A stretch of 64,000 nucleotides of DNA from Rhodococcus sp. SMB37 (lineage in GTDB: Bacteria > Actinomycetota > Actinomycetes > Mycobacteriales > Mycobacteriaceae), in NCBI RefSeq assembly GCF_004345605.1, contig NZ_SLVY01000005.1:186001-250000 (forward strand), written 5' to 3'. The notes beneath the pieces were generated by a model. It had not been told where the DNA came from, ran no database searches, and saw nothing but the letters and a program-made list of their open reading frames with translations. Shown here piece after piece: positions 36,867 through 45,601 of the stretch (position 1 is its first letter; each line of letters begins with the position of its first letter). The position numbers were made by a program, and so were the translations under genes.

Positions 36867-37901
36867 ATGCAGCAACAACGCCTCTCGCCCGGTCCCCTGC
36901 TCGACGAGAACGGCACGCTCGCAGAAGCCGGCTGGGCTGCGAGCGAAGTCCGCACATACGAGCGGACACGTGTCGCGGCGTCGAAGCTGCGGATCAAGGA
37001 GTGGGACTACTACTGCGTCCTGTCGGACGGCGACGCGGGCCCGTACGGCATCGCGCTGACGGTCGCCGACAACGGATACATCGGCCTGCTCGGCATCAGC
37101 TGGCTCGATCTCGTGGGCCACACGGAGGTTACCGAGAACAAGCTGGTCCCGTTCCCACTCGGACGTATGGGCATGCCGAGCAGCGCCGACACCGGCGACG
37201 TCGTGATCCACCGCGGCGCGATGCGGATCGAGTACCGGAACGAGGGGCCGGCGCGGCGCCTGATCGTCGACCACCCGGGGTTCGACGGTGGTCGCGGGCT
37301 GTCGGGTGAGTTGTTGTTGTCGCAGCCACCGATGGATCGTATGGCGATCGCCACTCCGTTCCCGCGCGCACCGAAGGCGTTCTACTACAACCAGAAGATC
37401 AACTGCCTGCCCGCGTGGGGTTCGATCAGGGTCGACCGCGTGACCCACGAATTCGACGCGACCAGCGCGTTCGGGGTCTTCGACTGGGGGCGCGGGGTGT
37501 GGACGTACGACAACACCTGGTGCTGGGGGTCTGCCTCCGGACTCGTCGATGCCGTCCCGTTCGGTTTCAACATCGGCTACGGCTTCGGCGACACCACCGC
37601 GGCGAGCGAGAACATGGTGTTCCACGACGGCGTAGCGCACAAGCTCGACCGCGTGCATTTCCATCGCCCCGCCGACACCTATGACGGCGCATCGTGGCGG
37701 TTCACGAGCAACGACGACCGCTTCGAGATGGAGTTCGACCCCATCCTCGATCGCGCCGCAGACGTCAATGCCGTAGCCATCCGCTCGACACAACACCAGG
37801 TGTTCGGCCGCTACACCGGATTCGTGTTGCTCGACGACGGAACCCGAATAGGGGTCGAGAACCTCCTCGGATTCGCCGAAGAGGTCCGCAACCGCTGGTG
37901 A
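36867..37901 (+). CDS. DUF2804 family protein
   Basis: A 344-residue protein of the DUF2804 family, with no known activity. Notable segments are KEWDYYCVLSD, an AFGVFDWGRGVWTYDNTWCWGSASG motif in the middle and FGFNIGYGFGDTTAASENM; these Trp/Gly-rich beta segments recall lipocalin-like or hydroxyneurosporene-synthase-like folds, a resemblance also present in tocopherol cyclases. The ATG at 36867 has GAGG nearby. It follows the SDR by 31 bp and converges on murB. Confidence 0.8.
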   Translation: MQQQRLSPGPLLDENGTLAEAGWAASEVRTYERTRVAASKLRIKEWDYYCVLSDGDAGPYGIALTVADNGYIGLLGISWLDLVGHTEVTENKLVPFPLGRMGMPSSADTGDVVIHRGAMRIEYRNEGPARRLIVDHPGFDGGRGLSGELLLSQPPMDRMAIATPFPRAPKAFYYNQKINCLPAWGSIRVDRVTHEFDATSAFGVFDWGRGVWTYDNTWCWGSASGLVDAVPFGFNIGYGFGDTTAASENMVFHDGVAHKLDRVHFHRPADTYDGASWRFTSNDDRFEMEFDPILDRAADVNAVAIRSTQHQVFGRYTGFVLLDDGTRIGVENLLGFAEEVRNRW

Positions 37902-37904
37902 CGG

Positions 37905-39005
37905 TCAGATCACGCAGTTGACCGTCACCGGCTCGGGGTGCAGCCGCACGCCGAACACGTCCTCGACCCCGTCGCGCACCTCGCGGGCGAGTGCGATGAG
38001 ATCCGCTGTGGTCGCCGACCCCCGGTTGGTCAGCGCCAGGGTGTGCTTCGTCGACAAGCGTGCAGCTGCGGCGTCGCCCGGGAAACCCTTGACGAACCCT
38101 GCACGTTCGATGAGCCATCCCGCCGACAGTTTCGTGCCGCCGACCGCGTCGTACCGGGGAATGCGGACATCCATGCCGACGTGCTCCGTGATCGCCGCGA
38201 GGACACCCGGCAACCGGTCGTCGGGCACCACGGGGTTGGTGAAGAACGAGCCTGCGCTCCACGTGTCGTGGTCGTCGGGGTCGAGCACCATGCCCTTGCT
38301 CCGACGCAGCGCAAGCACCTGGTCTCGCACCTGCGCGGCGGGAAGCCGCTCCCCTTCCCGGGCACCGAGCGAGGCCGCGAGTTCTCGGTAGCCGAGGGGG
38401 GCGCTGGATCCGTCGGGACGCACATCGAGTTCGATCTCGAGGACGAGCGCGTCGTCGGAATGCTTGAGGACACTCGTGCGGTATCCGAGTCCGAGCGCCT
38501 CCGGGCCGACCCATTCGTCGACGCCGCTGCTTCGGTCCAGCAGTCGCACGCGCCGCAGCACCGACCCGACCTCCACGCCGTACGCCCCGACATTCTGCAC
38601 CGGAGTGGCGCCGGCGGAGCCCGGGATGCCGGAGAGGCATTCGAGGCCTCCGAAACCGGTCGCGACGGTCCGTGCCACGACGTCGTCCCATTCGGCTCCG
38701 GCCTCGGCGCGGACCGCCCCACCGCCGACATCGACACGCGAGTTCGAGACCTTGACGACCACACCGTCGAATCCGTCGTCGCCGATCACGAGATTCGACC
38801 CGCCCGCGAGAACGAGGACGCGGATGTTCTCGGCGTCGAGGCACCGCATCACCTCGATCAACGTATCGGTCGAGGTGCAGTCGGCGAGATAGTGGGCGGG
38901 GCCGCCGAGCCGCAATGTCGTCAGCGTCGACAGCGGCACGGATTCGGTGACGGCGGCTCCCGCGTCGACGAGCCGGGCCCTGATACGTGGATCAAGCACC
39001 TGCAA
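37905..39005 (-). CDS. murB: UDP-N-acetylenolpyruvoylglucosamine reductase
   Basis: FAD enzyme that reduces UDP-GlcNAc-enolpyruvate to UDP-MurNAc in peptidoglycan synthesis. The 366-residue protein has the FAD segments [16 protein letters not shown] and [18 protein letters not shown], the catalytic serine in [10 protein letters not shown] and the C-terminal LHPEP glutamate. Length and motifs fit the longer, type I form. The start is a TTG at 39005 or a GTG at 38999; neither has a strong ribosome site. Only 17 bp separate it from the divergent DUF2505 gene. Confidence 0.95.
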   Translation of the reverse strand: MQVLDPRIRARLVDAGAAVTESVPLSTLTTLRLGGPAHYLADCTSTDTLIEVMRCLDAENIRVLVLAGGSNLVIGDDGFDGVVVKVSNSRVDVGGGAVRAEAGAEWDDVVARTVATGFGGLECLSGIPGSAGATPVQNVGAYGVEVGSVLRRVRLLDRSSGVDEWVGPEALGLGYRTSVLKHSDDALVLEIELDVRPDGSSAPLGYRELAASLGAREGERLPAAQVRDQVLALRRSKGMVLDPDDHDTWSAGSFFTNPVVPDDRLPGVLAAITEHVGMDVRIPRYDAVGGTKLSAGWLIERAGFVKGFPGDAAAARLSTKHTLALTNRGSATTADLIALAREVRDGVEDVFGVRLHPEPVTVNCVI

Positions 39006-39022
39006 ACGGTAGCGTGCCGGAT

Positions 39023-39532
39023 ATGGGCAGCCCTATCGACCACTCGACGCACTACTCGTTTCCGCCTGCGGCAGTGCATGCGGCATTCGTCGACCCGCAG
39101 TACTGGGACAGCCGCCTCGCAGAGGCCGGCGGCCCGGGTGCTGCAGTCGAGAGCGCGACGACCGGCGACGGCACGATCGAACTCGACCTCCGCCAGGCGA
39201 TTCCCGCCGAGCACCTCCCTGCCATGGTGACGAACATCCGACCGGGCGATCTCGTCATCCGACGCCACGAGGCGTGGGGCGGTCTGGACGGCGATCGGGC
39301 GCAGGGCCGCTTCTCCGCGGGTGTCGAAGGGATGCCGGGGAAGGTCGAGGGGACGCTCACGCTCATCCCCGACGACGCCGGCTCGATCGTGCTCATCGAG
39401 GGCACGGTCGAGGTCAAGATTCCGTTCCTGGGAGCGAAAATCGAGGGCATGATCGTCGACGAGCTCGTCGGGCTGTTCGACGCGGAGAAGACCTTCACCG
39501 CCGAGTGGCTGGGCCGCGCAACCCCGTCCTGA
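39023..39532 (+). CDS. DUF2505 family protein (first of a tandem pair)
   Basis: A 169-residue SRPBCC-like protein of family DUF2505. It has the N-terminal [20 protein letters not shown], a beta-rich centre and the C-terminal [33 protein letters not shown] helix. The role is unknown. It is divergent from murB, as Rv0481c is in M. tuberculosis. It is paralogous to the next gene. Confidence 0.82.
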   Translation: MGSPIDHSTHYSFPPAAVHAAFVDPQYWDSRLAEAGGPGAAVESATTGDGTIELDLRQAIPAEHLPAMVTNIRPGDLVIRRHEAWGGLDGDRAQGRFSAGVEGMPGKVEGTLTLIPDDAGSIVLIEGTVEVKIPFLGAKIEGMIVDELVGLFDAEKTFTAEWLGRATPS

Positions 39533-39610
39533 AGAATCTGCAACGAGTGACCGGTCTGCGCCCGGGGACGATTTTCCCGCACCGCGGGCCGGCCGGTACG
39601 CTGGCCTGCC

Positions 39611-40111
39611 GTGGCACGGCGTAGCGATTACTCTGCCCGCTTTCCGTATTCCCCGGAGCGGGTCTACTCGGCGCTGTCCGATCCCGATCATTGGGAAGCC
39701 CGCATGTCGGAGATGCGGAAGTACTCGGAGAACCACGTCGAGGAATTCACCGTCACCGACAGCGGTATCGGCCTCGTCCTCCATCACGTGATACCCCGGA
39801 CGGAACTGCCGGAGATCGCGCAGTCGGTGATCAAGAAGGACATGATCATCACCCGCACGGAGTCGTACGGTCCGTTCGACGGTACGACGACGGGTCGCTA
39901 CGAAGCGTCGATCCCCGCGGGTCCGGGAAGTCTCTCCGGCACCATGTCGCTGTTCGAGAGCGCCCCCGGATGCACGCTGCGGACCTCGTCGGAGGCGAAG
40001 GTCAATCTGCCGTTCATCGGCGGCAAGCTCGAGGAGATGATCCTCAGCAATCTCGTGGAGGTGTTCCGCACCGAGGCGGCGATCACCGCCGACTGGCTCG
40101 CGCGGCAGTAG
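39611..40111 (+). CDS. DUF2505 family protein (second of a tandem pair)
   Basis: A 166-residue paralogue of the gene before it, with matching landmarks: YSARFPYSPERVYSALSDPDHWEARM at the start and NLPFIGGKLEEMILSNLVEVFRTEAAITADWLA at the end. Tandem duplication is evident from shared layout. The GTG at 39611 is the start. Function is unknown. Confidence 0.82.
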   Translation: MARRSDYSARFPYSPERVYSALSDPDHWEARMSEMRKYSENHVEEFTVTDSGIGLVLHHVIPRTELPEIAQSVIKKDMIITRTESYGPFDGTTTGRYEASIPAGPGSLSGTMSLFESAPGCTLRTSSEAKVNLPFIGGKLEEMILSNLVEVFRTEAAITADWLARQ

Positions 40112-40115
40112 GACC

Positions 40116-40979
40116 GTGCGATCACCGAACACAGCAGTAGGACGAAACCCTGAAGGCGTCGTCACTCGCGGCACCACCGGCATCAACCGGTTGCGGCGCA
40201 GCGACCGTTGGACGGTGCACGAGCCCGTCGCGACGACCATGCTGACGCAGACCCCGCACCCACTGGCCGTCGACCTCGGCTACGGCGCGATGCCCGTCAC
40301 CACTCTCGAATGGGCTGCGCGTCTGCGCACGATACGACCCGATCTGCGGGTGGTCGGCCTCGAGATCGACCCGGATCGGGTGGTTCCGGGACGGGGCGGT
40401 GTGGAGTTCGCCCGCGGTGGCTTCGAACTGGCAGGCCTGCGCCCGACACTGATCCGTGCGTTCAACGTGCTGCGCCAGTATCCGGAAGAGGCGGTTGCAC
40501 CGGCGTGGGAGCGTCTGCGTTCGGGGCTTGCTCCGGGCGGGTTGATCATCGACGGCACGTGCGACGAGCTGGGTCGCCGCTGCGCGTGGGTGCTGCTCGA
40601 CGAGCACGGTCCGCGCACGCTGACCCTGGCATTCAGCCCGTTCCACGTCGACTGTCCGTCCGACATCGCAGAGCGGCTCCCCAAAGCCCTGATCCACCAC
40701 AATGTGCCTGGTGAGCCGATCCATGAACTGCTGACGGCCGCAGACCGCGCGTGGGCGATCTCCGCACCGCACTCCGTATTCGGTCCCCGGCTCCGGTGGC
40801 GTGCGACCCTGGATCTGCTCCGAGGTCAGGGATTCGAGGTGCAGGAGCAGCGACGCCGGATGCGCGACTGCATTCTGACCGTGCCGTGGACCACCGTGGC
40901 ACCCCGCGGAACCGAGACCGCCTGTCAGCTCGCCGAGAGCAACGCCAGTTCGATGCGATCGGCGACGGCAGTGGGCTGA
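40116..40979 (+). CDS. class I SAM-dependent methyltransferase-like protein
   Basis: A 287-residue protein with a Rossmann-like start AVDLGYGAMPVTTLEWAARL, the acidic strand end VVGLEIDPDRV and a PGGLIIDGTCDELGRRCAWVLL segment. These fit a class I methyltransferase, but the glycine motif is unusual (DLGYGAMP), so catalysis is not certain. The GTG at 40116 lies 4 bp after the DUF2505 stop. Its last 55 bp overlap the convergent AbiEi-like gene. Confidence 0.75.
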   Translation: MRSPNTAVGRNPEGVVTRGTTGINRLRRSDRWTVHEPVATTMLTQTPHPLAVDLGYGAMPVTTLEWAARLRTIRPDLRVVGLEIDPDRVVPGRGGVEFARGGFELAGLRPTLIRAFNVLRQYPEEAVAPAWERLRSGLAPGGLIIDGTCDELGRRCAWVLLDEHGPRTLTLAFSPFHVDCPSDIAERLPKALIHHNVPGEPIHELLTAADRAWAISAPHSVFGPRLRWRATLDLLRGQGFEVQEQRRRMRDCILTVPWTTVAPRGTETACQLAESNASSMRSATAVG

Positions 40980-41542
40980 CCCGCGACGGCGGCGTGCAGC
41001 TCGTCGGCACCTGCCCGGCCGAGGGCGATCGCATCTCCGACGAGTTCGTCGAGAACCTCCTGCGACACCCCGCCCGCGGCGAGATCCACCGCGGTGCGAG
41101 CGGGCGTGGTGACCCGGAAACACCCGGCCAGTTCACAGTCGGCAGCCGCGAGTTCGCGGTGATGCAAGGCCAGACGGTTGCTCGGAACCGTCCGCTGGTC
41201 GACCGTCGACAAGTGCAGGAATCGGGGTTGGAGGTGTCCCATTCCGTGAAGGTCCGCAGCGCTCTGGTGCGAGACCACCGCGGTGCCCTCGTACCATGCG
41301 CACCATTGCGCGAACTCGTCGAACTTGGTCGGCGGGCTGTCGCAGAGGCGGAACAGTTCACTCTCCACCCGCAACCATTGCCCGGCCTCGATCCGCGCGG
41401 AGAACTGCTCGGTCGTGATGCCGTGCCCCACGGCTTGGCGGGCGGTGAAGAAGCCGGCCTGCGTCACCGCCAGGCGCCGAAGCAGCTCGTCTGCATCCGC
41501 CCGCCCGGATGCGCCGTACTCTGAATCCGTCCACCCAGTCAT
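40925..41542 (-). CDS. AbiEi-antitoxin-like protein without a toxin partner
   Basis: A 205-residue protein. The N-terminal helix-turn-helix-like part (RLAVTQAGFFTARQAVGHGITTEQFSARIEAGQWLRVESELFRL) resembles the AbiEi antitoxin family of type IV toxin-antitoxin systems. The rest has the VSHQSAADLHGMG and TTPARTAVDLAA blocks common to these proteins. No AbiEii nucleotidyltransferase is adjacent, so it is an orphan, probably a DNA-binding protein. The ATG at 41542 is used; a TTG at 41572 is in frame. The end overlaps the methyltransferase gene on the other strand. Confidence 0.75.
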   Translation of the reverse strand: MTGWTDSEYGASGRADADELLRRLAVTQAGFFTARQAVGHGITTEQFSARIEAGQWLRVESELFRLCDSPPTKFDEFAQWCAWYEGTAVVSHQSAADLHGMGHLQPRFLHLSTVDQRTVPSNRLALHHRELAAADCELAGCFRVTTPARTAVDLAAGGVSQEVLDELVGDAIALGRAGADELHAAVAGQPTAVADRIELALLSAS

Positions 41543-41645
41543 GGCGCCCACAGTACCCAAAGAATGTGTCAAACCTCACATTATTCATCCAGTTGGTACG
41601 TGTCTGCTCATGGGATTTTCAGACTCGTCCGGAACAATCGGCCAC

Positions 41646-42398
41646 ATGACGCAACCGAAGCGCAGTCGCCTCACCACGATCGCCGTCATCGTCATCGCCG
41701 CGCTTGTCGCGGTCCTGGTGGGCGCCGAGGTCTACGTGCGCAATCGCGCAACAACATGCCTCGCCCAGTCGTTCGAGAGCGAGCTCGGCACCGGGGTCGA
41801 CGTGGACCTGAGCTGGAAGCCGGTACTCCTGCAACTCCTCGATCGCCAGGTGCCGTCGGTGAGTTTCGCCAGCGACGACACCGCGTTCGGTCCCGCGCAG
41901 CAGATGCAGGTACACGCGGAGGTCCAGGACGTCGATCTGCGCGATTCCGCGGAGGGCGCCGGGACGATCGGTAGCTCGCGCGCCGAGATCGAGTGGCCCA
42001 CGAGCGGGATCCTCGAGACGGTGCAGAGCCAGTCGGTGGGCGCACTCGTCACCGACGTCACCGCCGACGAGTCCGCGGGCACCCTGACCTTCACCGTCGG
42101 CGGGCAAGGGCTCGCCGAGTTCACCGCGCGGCCGGTGGTCGACAACGGCATCGTGACGGTGGAGACCACCGATGCGTCACTCTTCGGGATCGGCCTGCCG
42201 ACGGCACTCGTCGACGGCGTGGTGCAGATCCTCACCTCCGGTCTGCAGCAGTATCCGTTGGGCATGCAGGCCACCGAGGTGAACGTCTCCGATTCCGGCG
42301 TGCAGCTGGCACTCGAGGGTGGGCACTTCGTGATGCCGGAGCCGCCGGAAGGTCAGCAGCAACCCGAGCAGCAGGGAAGCTGCGGCCTGCTCGCCTAG
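41646..42398 (+). CDS. DUF2993 / LmeA-like membrane-anchored protein
   Basis: A 250-residue protein with one N-terminal membrane helix (LTTIAVIVIAALVAVLVGAEVYV) and an extracytoplasmic DUF2993 domain. The family includes LmeA, a phospholipid-binding mycobacterial envelope protein linked to lipomannan elongation. Typical parts are CLAQSFESELGTGVDVDLSWKPVLLQLL and the repeated amphipathic strands after it. The C-terminus is Pro/Glu/Gln-rich. The ATG at 41646 is chosen over one at 41610. Confidence 0.83.
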   Translation: MTQPKRSRLTTIAVIVIAALVAVLVGAEVYVRNRATTCLAQSFESELGTGVDVDLSWKPVLLQLLDRQVPSVSFASDDTAFGPAQQMQVHAEVQDVDLRDSAEGAGTIGSSRAEIEWPTSGILETVQSQSVGALVTDVTADESAGTLTFTVGGQGLAEFTARPVVDNGIVTVETTDASLFGIGLPTALVDGVVQILTSGLQQYPLGMQATEVNVSDSGVQLALEGGHFVMPEPPEGQQQPEQQGSCGLLA

Positions 42399-42447
42399 CA
42401 CCCTCCGGAGCAGGGCTTTCAAAAAAGAGTGTGACTCTCGCCATAAG

Positions 42448-42463
42448 AAGTACTACATTCTTG
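42448..42463. promoter_or_regulatory. cluster operator site 1 (upstream of the kinase gene)
   Basis: AAGTACTACATTCTTG is one of three related 16-bp partial palindromes of form AGWAYYAYRTTCT found only upstream of genes of the catabolic cluster. It lies 56 bp before the kinase ATG. The TetR protein at 53755 is the natural candidate to bind it. Confidence 0.5.
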
Positions 42464-42518
42464 CCATGGCGAAATCACATTCTACTTTTTCCAGGCAGTT
42501 TGGACCGAGGTGCGCGTC

Positions 42519-43598
42519 ATGACCGTCGCGGTTCCGGACACCCTCGATGAGGCACTGTCGCCCCAATGGCTCACTTCCGCACTCCAACCCCGATTCCCCG
42601 GCATCGAGGTCACATCTGCAACTCTCGGACCGATCGTCGACCGGGTCTCGACCAACGCCCGTTTCACCATCGAGTGCACAGGTGAGGTTCCCGAGGGCCT
42701 GTCCCCCGACCTCTGCGTCAAGGGCTACTTCAACGAGGAGGGGCGAACGACCCGCGCCGCCGGCGAACCGGAGGCATGCTTCTACCGCGACCTGCGCGAC
42801 CACATCGGAGCGCGCACCCTCCGAAGCCACTACGCGGACTTCGATCCGGACACCCGTCATGGCGTTGTGATCACCGAGGACATCGTCAGCCAGAACAGCG
42901 TCTTCCTCGATGCCGCCAGCAGCTACACCGCCGACCAGGTAGCAGAAAGCCTCGGAGAGTTCGCCAAACTTCATGCCGCCACGTGGGGCAAGCCGAAGTG
43001 GGGACACCAGCAGTGGCTGGCACCTCGACTCACCGGCGCCATCCGCGCAATGGGAACCGAGGAGATCACCGCACGTATCGATCGGAACTTCCACGGACCG
43101 AACGGCATACGGGTTCCCGACGAGATCAAGGATGCACCCCGACTGCTCTCCGCCTACCTGGGTCTGGTCGACGCCCTCGCATCCGAATACGAGACCTCCG
43201 ACTGGTGCGTGATCCACGGAGACGCGCACGTCGGCAACATCTACCTCGACGGGCAGAGCCGACCGAGCCTCGTCGACTGGCAACTCGTCCAACGCGGCAT
43301 GTGGTACATGGATGTCGGCACCCACATCGCGACCGCCCTGGCCCCCGAGGAACGACGTCGCAGCGAGGACGATCTTCTCGCACACTACCTCGATTGCCTT
43401 GCTTCCCAGGGCATCGAGCCGCCACCGTTCGATTCCGGCCGACGCGCACTTCGGCGCGGCATGGTGCGCGGCCTCTATCTCTGGGGCATCACCGTCAAGG
43501 TGGAGCCACGACTGATCGAGATCCTGCTGCACCGCCTGAGCACCGCGGTTGCCGACCACGATGCCCTCTCTCCCGAACTGTTCTCGGCCCCCCGCTGA
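42519..43598 (+). CDS. phosphotransferase (APH / ecdysteroid-kinase-like) family protein
   Basis: A 359-residue kinase-like protein. The Brenner motif is CVIHGDAHVGNIYLDG at about 233-248 and the metal motif is LVDWQLVQRG, where the usual DFD/DxD reads DWQ as in ecdysteroid-kinase-like and FadE-associated phosphotransferases. It likely phosphorylates a small hydroxylated molecule. The ATG at 42519 has GAGG eight bases upstream. It is the first gene of the rightward cluster; a kinase beside CoA and P450 genes suggests an alcohol substrate or intermediate. Confidence 0.8.
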   Translation: MTVAVPDTLDEALSPQWLTSALQPRFPGIEVTSATLGPIVDRVSTNARFTIECTGEVPEGLSPDLCVKGYFNEEGRTTRAAGEPEACFYRDLRDHIGARTLRSHYADFDPDTRHGVVITEDIVSQNSVFLDAASSYTADQVAESLGEFAKLHAATWGKPKWGHQQWLAPRLTGAIRAMGTEEITARIDRNFHGPNGIRVPDEIKDAPRLLSAYLGLVDALASEYETSDWCVIHGDAHVGNIYLDGQSRPSLVDWQLVQRGMWYMDVGTHIATALAPEERRRSEDDLLAHYLDCLASQGIEPPPFDSGRRALRRGMVRGLYLWGITVKVEPRLIEILLHRLSTAVADHDALSPELFSAPR

Positions 43599-43647
43599 CA
43601 CACCGATCCGGGTATTGAATCCGGACGGGAATCGTGGCAGGCTGGAC

Positions 43648-43663
43648 GAGAATCACGTTCTAC
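43648..43663. promoter_or_regulatory. cluster operator site 2 (upstream of the acyl-CoA ligase gene)
   Basis: GAGAATCACGTTCTAC matches the site before the kinase and the site before the aldehyde dehydrogenase in position-by-position alignment. It contains AGAA-N5-TTCT symmetry and lies 87 bp before the ligase GTG. Confidence 0.5.
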
Positions 43664-43749
43664 CTCGACATGCATCTATTGCGCACCTGCGGCAACAGCC
43701 CCTCTCTACGCCGCGCGCTGATATCGACTATGCATCTGCGAAAGGTGTT

Positions 43750-45381
43750 GTGAAAACGTTGGTTACGAATCGACTGAGCTCGATTGTCCGCGAAGTGCCC
43801 CCGTCCCTGCGCAGCCGCTACGAAGAACAGGGGTGGTGGACTCGCGAAACACTCGGAGGAATCCTCGCAGACGAACTGAAGAAGCACCCCGACATGGGAT
43901 TTCACGTGCATTCCGCAGTCCGACCGTACGAGGGGACCTTCGCCGAGGTCGAACTTGTCGCACGCAGGCTCGCCGCAGGCCTGAAAGCCAGAGGCGTCGG
44001 TCCTGGTGATGTCATTGCAATGCAATTGCCGAACTGGATGGAAGCTGCCGCCACCTTCTGGGCGTCCGCCCTTCTCGGTGCAGTGACGGTTCCGATCGTC
44101 CATTTCTACGGCCCGAAGGAACTCGGCTTCATTCTCGAAGATTCCGAGCCGCGCGTGTTCATCACGGCCGCACAGTTCGGCCGCATGACGTACACGCCGG
44201 ACACGAGCGCACATGTGCCGCTCGTCGGCGTGGTCGGGCTCTCCCCGTCGCTTCGCTCGCCCCAGTCTCACGACTTCGACGATCTGCTCGCCGACGAGCC
44301 GTTGCACGGCGTCGTCGCGGTGGACGCTGTCGCTCCCGCGCTCATCGCATACACCTCGGGAACTACCCGAAACCCCAAGGGCGTCATCCACACCCATCAG
44401 ACGCTCATCTGCGAGACGCGGCAACTGATGTCGAACTACGAACCCGGTCGAGGGCGTCAGCTCACCGCCCTGCCGGTAGGGCATTTCATCGGGATGCTGG
44501 GCGCGGTCCTGTTCCCCGTCCTCGACGCGATTCCCGCCGACATGTGCGACGAGTGGAACCCCACCCGGGTCATCTCGCTCATGGACTCCGACGGCGTCGC
44601 GATCGGCGGTGGCCCACCGTATTTCGTCACCAGCCTGCTCGACCACCCCGATTTCGGGCCCGACCATCTGCGCTTCTTCGGCCCGATCGGTCTCGGCGGA
44701 TCCACCGTGCCGGCTTCCGTTCCGCGCCGGCTGACCGATCTCGGTCTCGTCGTCACCCGCTCGTACGGGAGCACCGAACACCCCTCGATCACTGGATCGG
44801 CCATCACCGCACCGGAAGACAAGCGGCTTCTCACCGACGGTTGCCCACGACCGGGAGTCGAGATCCGTCTGACCGAGGACGGTGAGATCGTCAGCCGCGG
44901 CCCCGATCTGTGCCTCGGCTACACCGATACATCTCTGACCGCGCGCGCATTCGACGACGAGGGCTGGTACCACACCGGCGATGTCGGAACGCTCGACGAC
45001 GACGGTTATCTGACCATCACCGACCGCATGTCCGACCTCATCATTCGCGGAGGCGAGAACATCGGCGCGGCAGCGGTCGAGGACACACTACTCACCATGG
45101 AACCGATCGCTGAGGCCATCGTCGTCGCCGCGCCGGACACCCGCCTCGGCGAGCGTGTGGCAGCGGTCCTGCGACTCAAGGACGGACAGTCGATGCCCAC
45201 CCTCGACGAAGTCAAGGAGCACTTCGCGGCCGCCGGCGTGGCGCGGCAGAAGTGGCCGGAAGAACTGCACCAGGTGGACGACTTCCCACGCACCGCATCG
45301 GGAAAGGTCCAGAAGAACCGCATTCGGAAGCTGGTCGCGAACGCTGCACCACAAGATATACCGGAGACGACACATGCCTGA
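43750..45381 (+). CDS. AMP-forming acyl-CoA ligase (FadD-like)
   Basis: A 543-residue adenylate-forming ligase that would activate a carboxylic acid to its CoA thioester. It has the P-loop-like YTSGTTRNPKGVIHTH, the A5 region TRSYGSTEHPS, the hinge segment YHTGDVGTLDDDGYLTITDR and the catalytic lysine region PRTASGKVQKNRIRKL. The GTG at 43750 follows AAAGG; sequence further upstream holds the operator and is not coding. The stop overlaps the ferredoxin start region, so the operon ligase-ferredoxin-CoA transferase-DUF35-thiolase is tightly packed. The acid is unknown. Confidence 0.9.
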   Translation: MKTLVTNRLSSIVREVPPSLRSRYEEQGWWTRETLGGILADELKKHPDMGFHVHSAVRPYEGTFAEVELVARRLAAGLKARGVGPGDVIAMQLPNWMEAAATFWASALLGAVTVPIVHFYGPKELGFILEDSEPRVFITAAQFGRMTYTPDTSAHVPLVGVVGLSPSLRSPQSHDFDDLLADEPLHGVVAVDAVAPALIAYTSGTTRNPKGVIHTHQTLICETRQLMSNYEPGRGRQLTALPVGHFIGMLGAVLFPVLDAIPADMCDEWNPTRVISLMDSDGVAIGGGPPYFVTSLLDHPDFGPDHLRFFGPIGLGGSTVPASVPRRLTDLGLVVTRSYGSTEHPSITGSAITAPEDKRLLTDGCPRPGVEIRLTEDGEIVSRGPDLCLGYTDTSLTARAFDDEGWYHTGDVGTLDDDGYLTITDRMSDLIIRGGENIGAAAVEDTLLTMEPIAEAIVVAAPDTRLGERVAAVLRLKDGQSMPTLDEVKEHFAAAGVARQKWPEELHQVDDFPRTASGKVQKNRIRKLVANAAPQDIPETTHA

Positions 45382-45601
45382 AGAACAGTACGTGGTCGAA
45401 CTCGACCGTGAGATCTGCATGGGGTCGGGCGTCTGCGTGTCCTACGCCGCAGGCACCTTCGCAATGGGCAACGACGCCGCGGCCGAGGTGACGACCCCGA
45501 TCGTGACGGATATATCGGATGTCGAGGTCGCCGCGTCCGGTTGCCCCACCGGCGCCATCACCGTCATGCGCCGCACGGTAGGAGCCGACAGCAATGACTG
45601 A
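45374..45601 (+). CDS. 3Fe-4S-type ferredoxin
   Basis: A 75-residue ferredoxin with C15-x5-C21 and C57-P (CMGSGVC and CPTGA), the three-cysteine pattern of ferredoxins that feed actinobacterial P450 enzymes. It probably supplies electrons to the P450 at 52035, 6.4 kb downstream in the same cluster. The ATG overlaps the ligase stop by 8 bp, and its stop overlaps the CoA-transferase start. No ferredoxin reductase gene is nearby. Confidence 0.9.
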   Translation: MPEEQYVVELDREICMGSGVCVSYAAGTFAMGNDAAAEVTTPIVTDISDVEVAASGCPTGAITVMRRTVGADSND

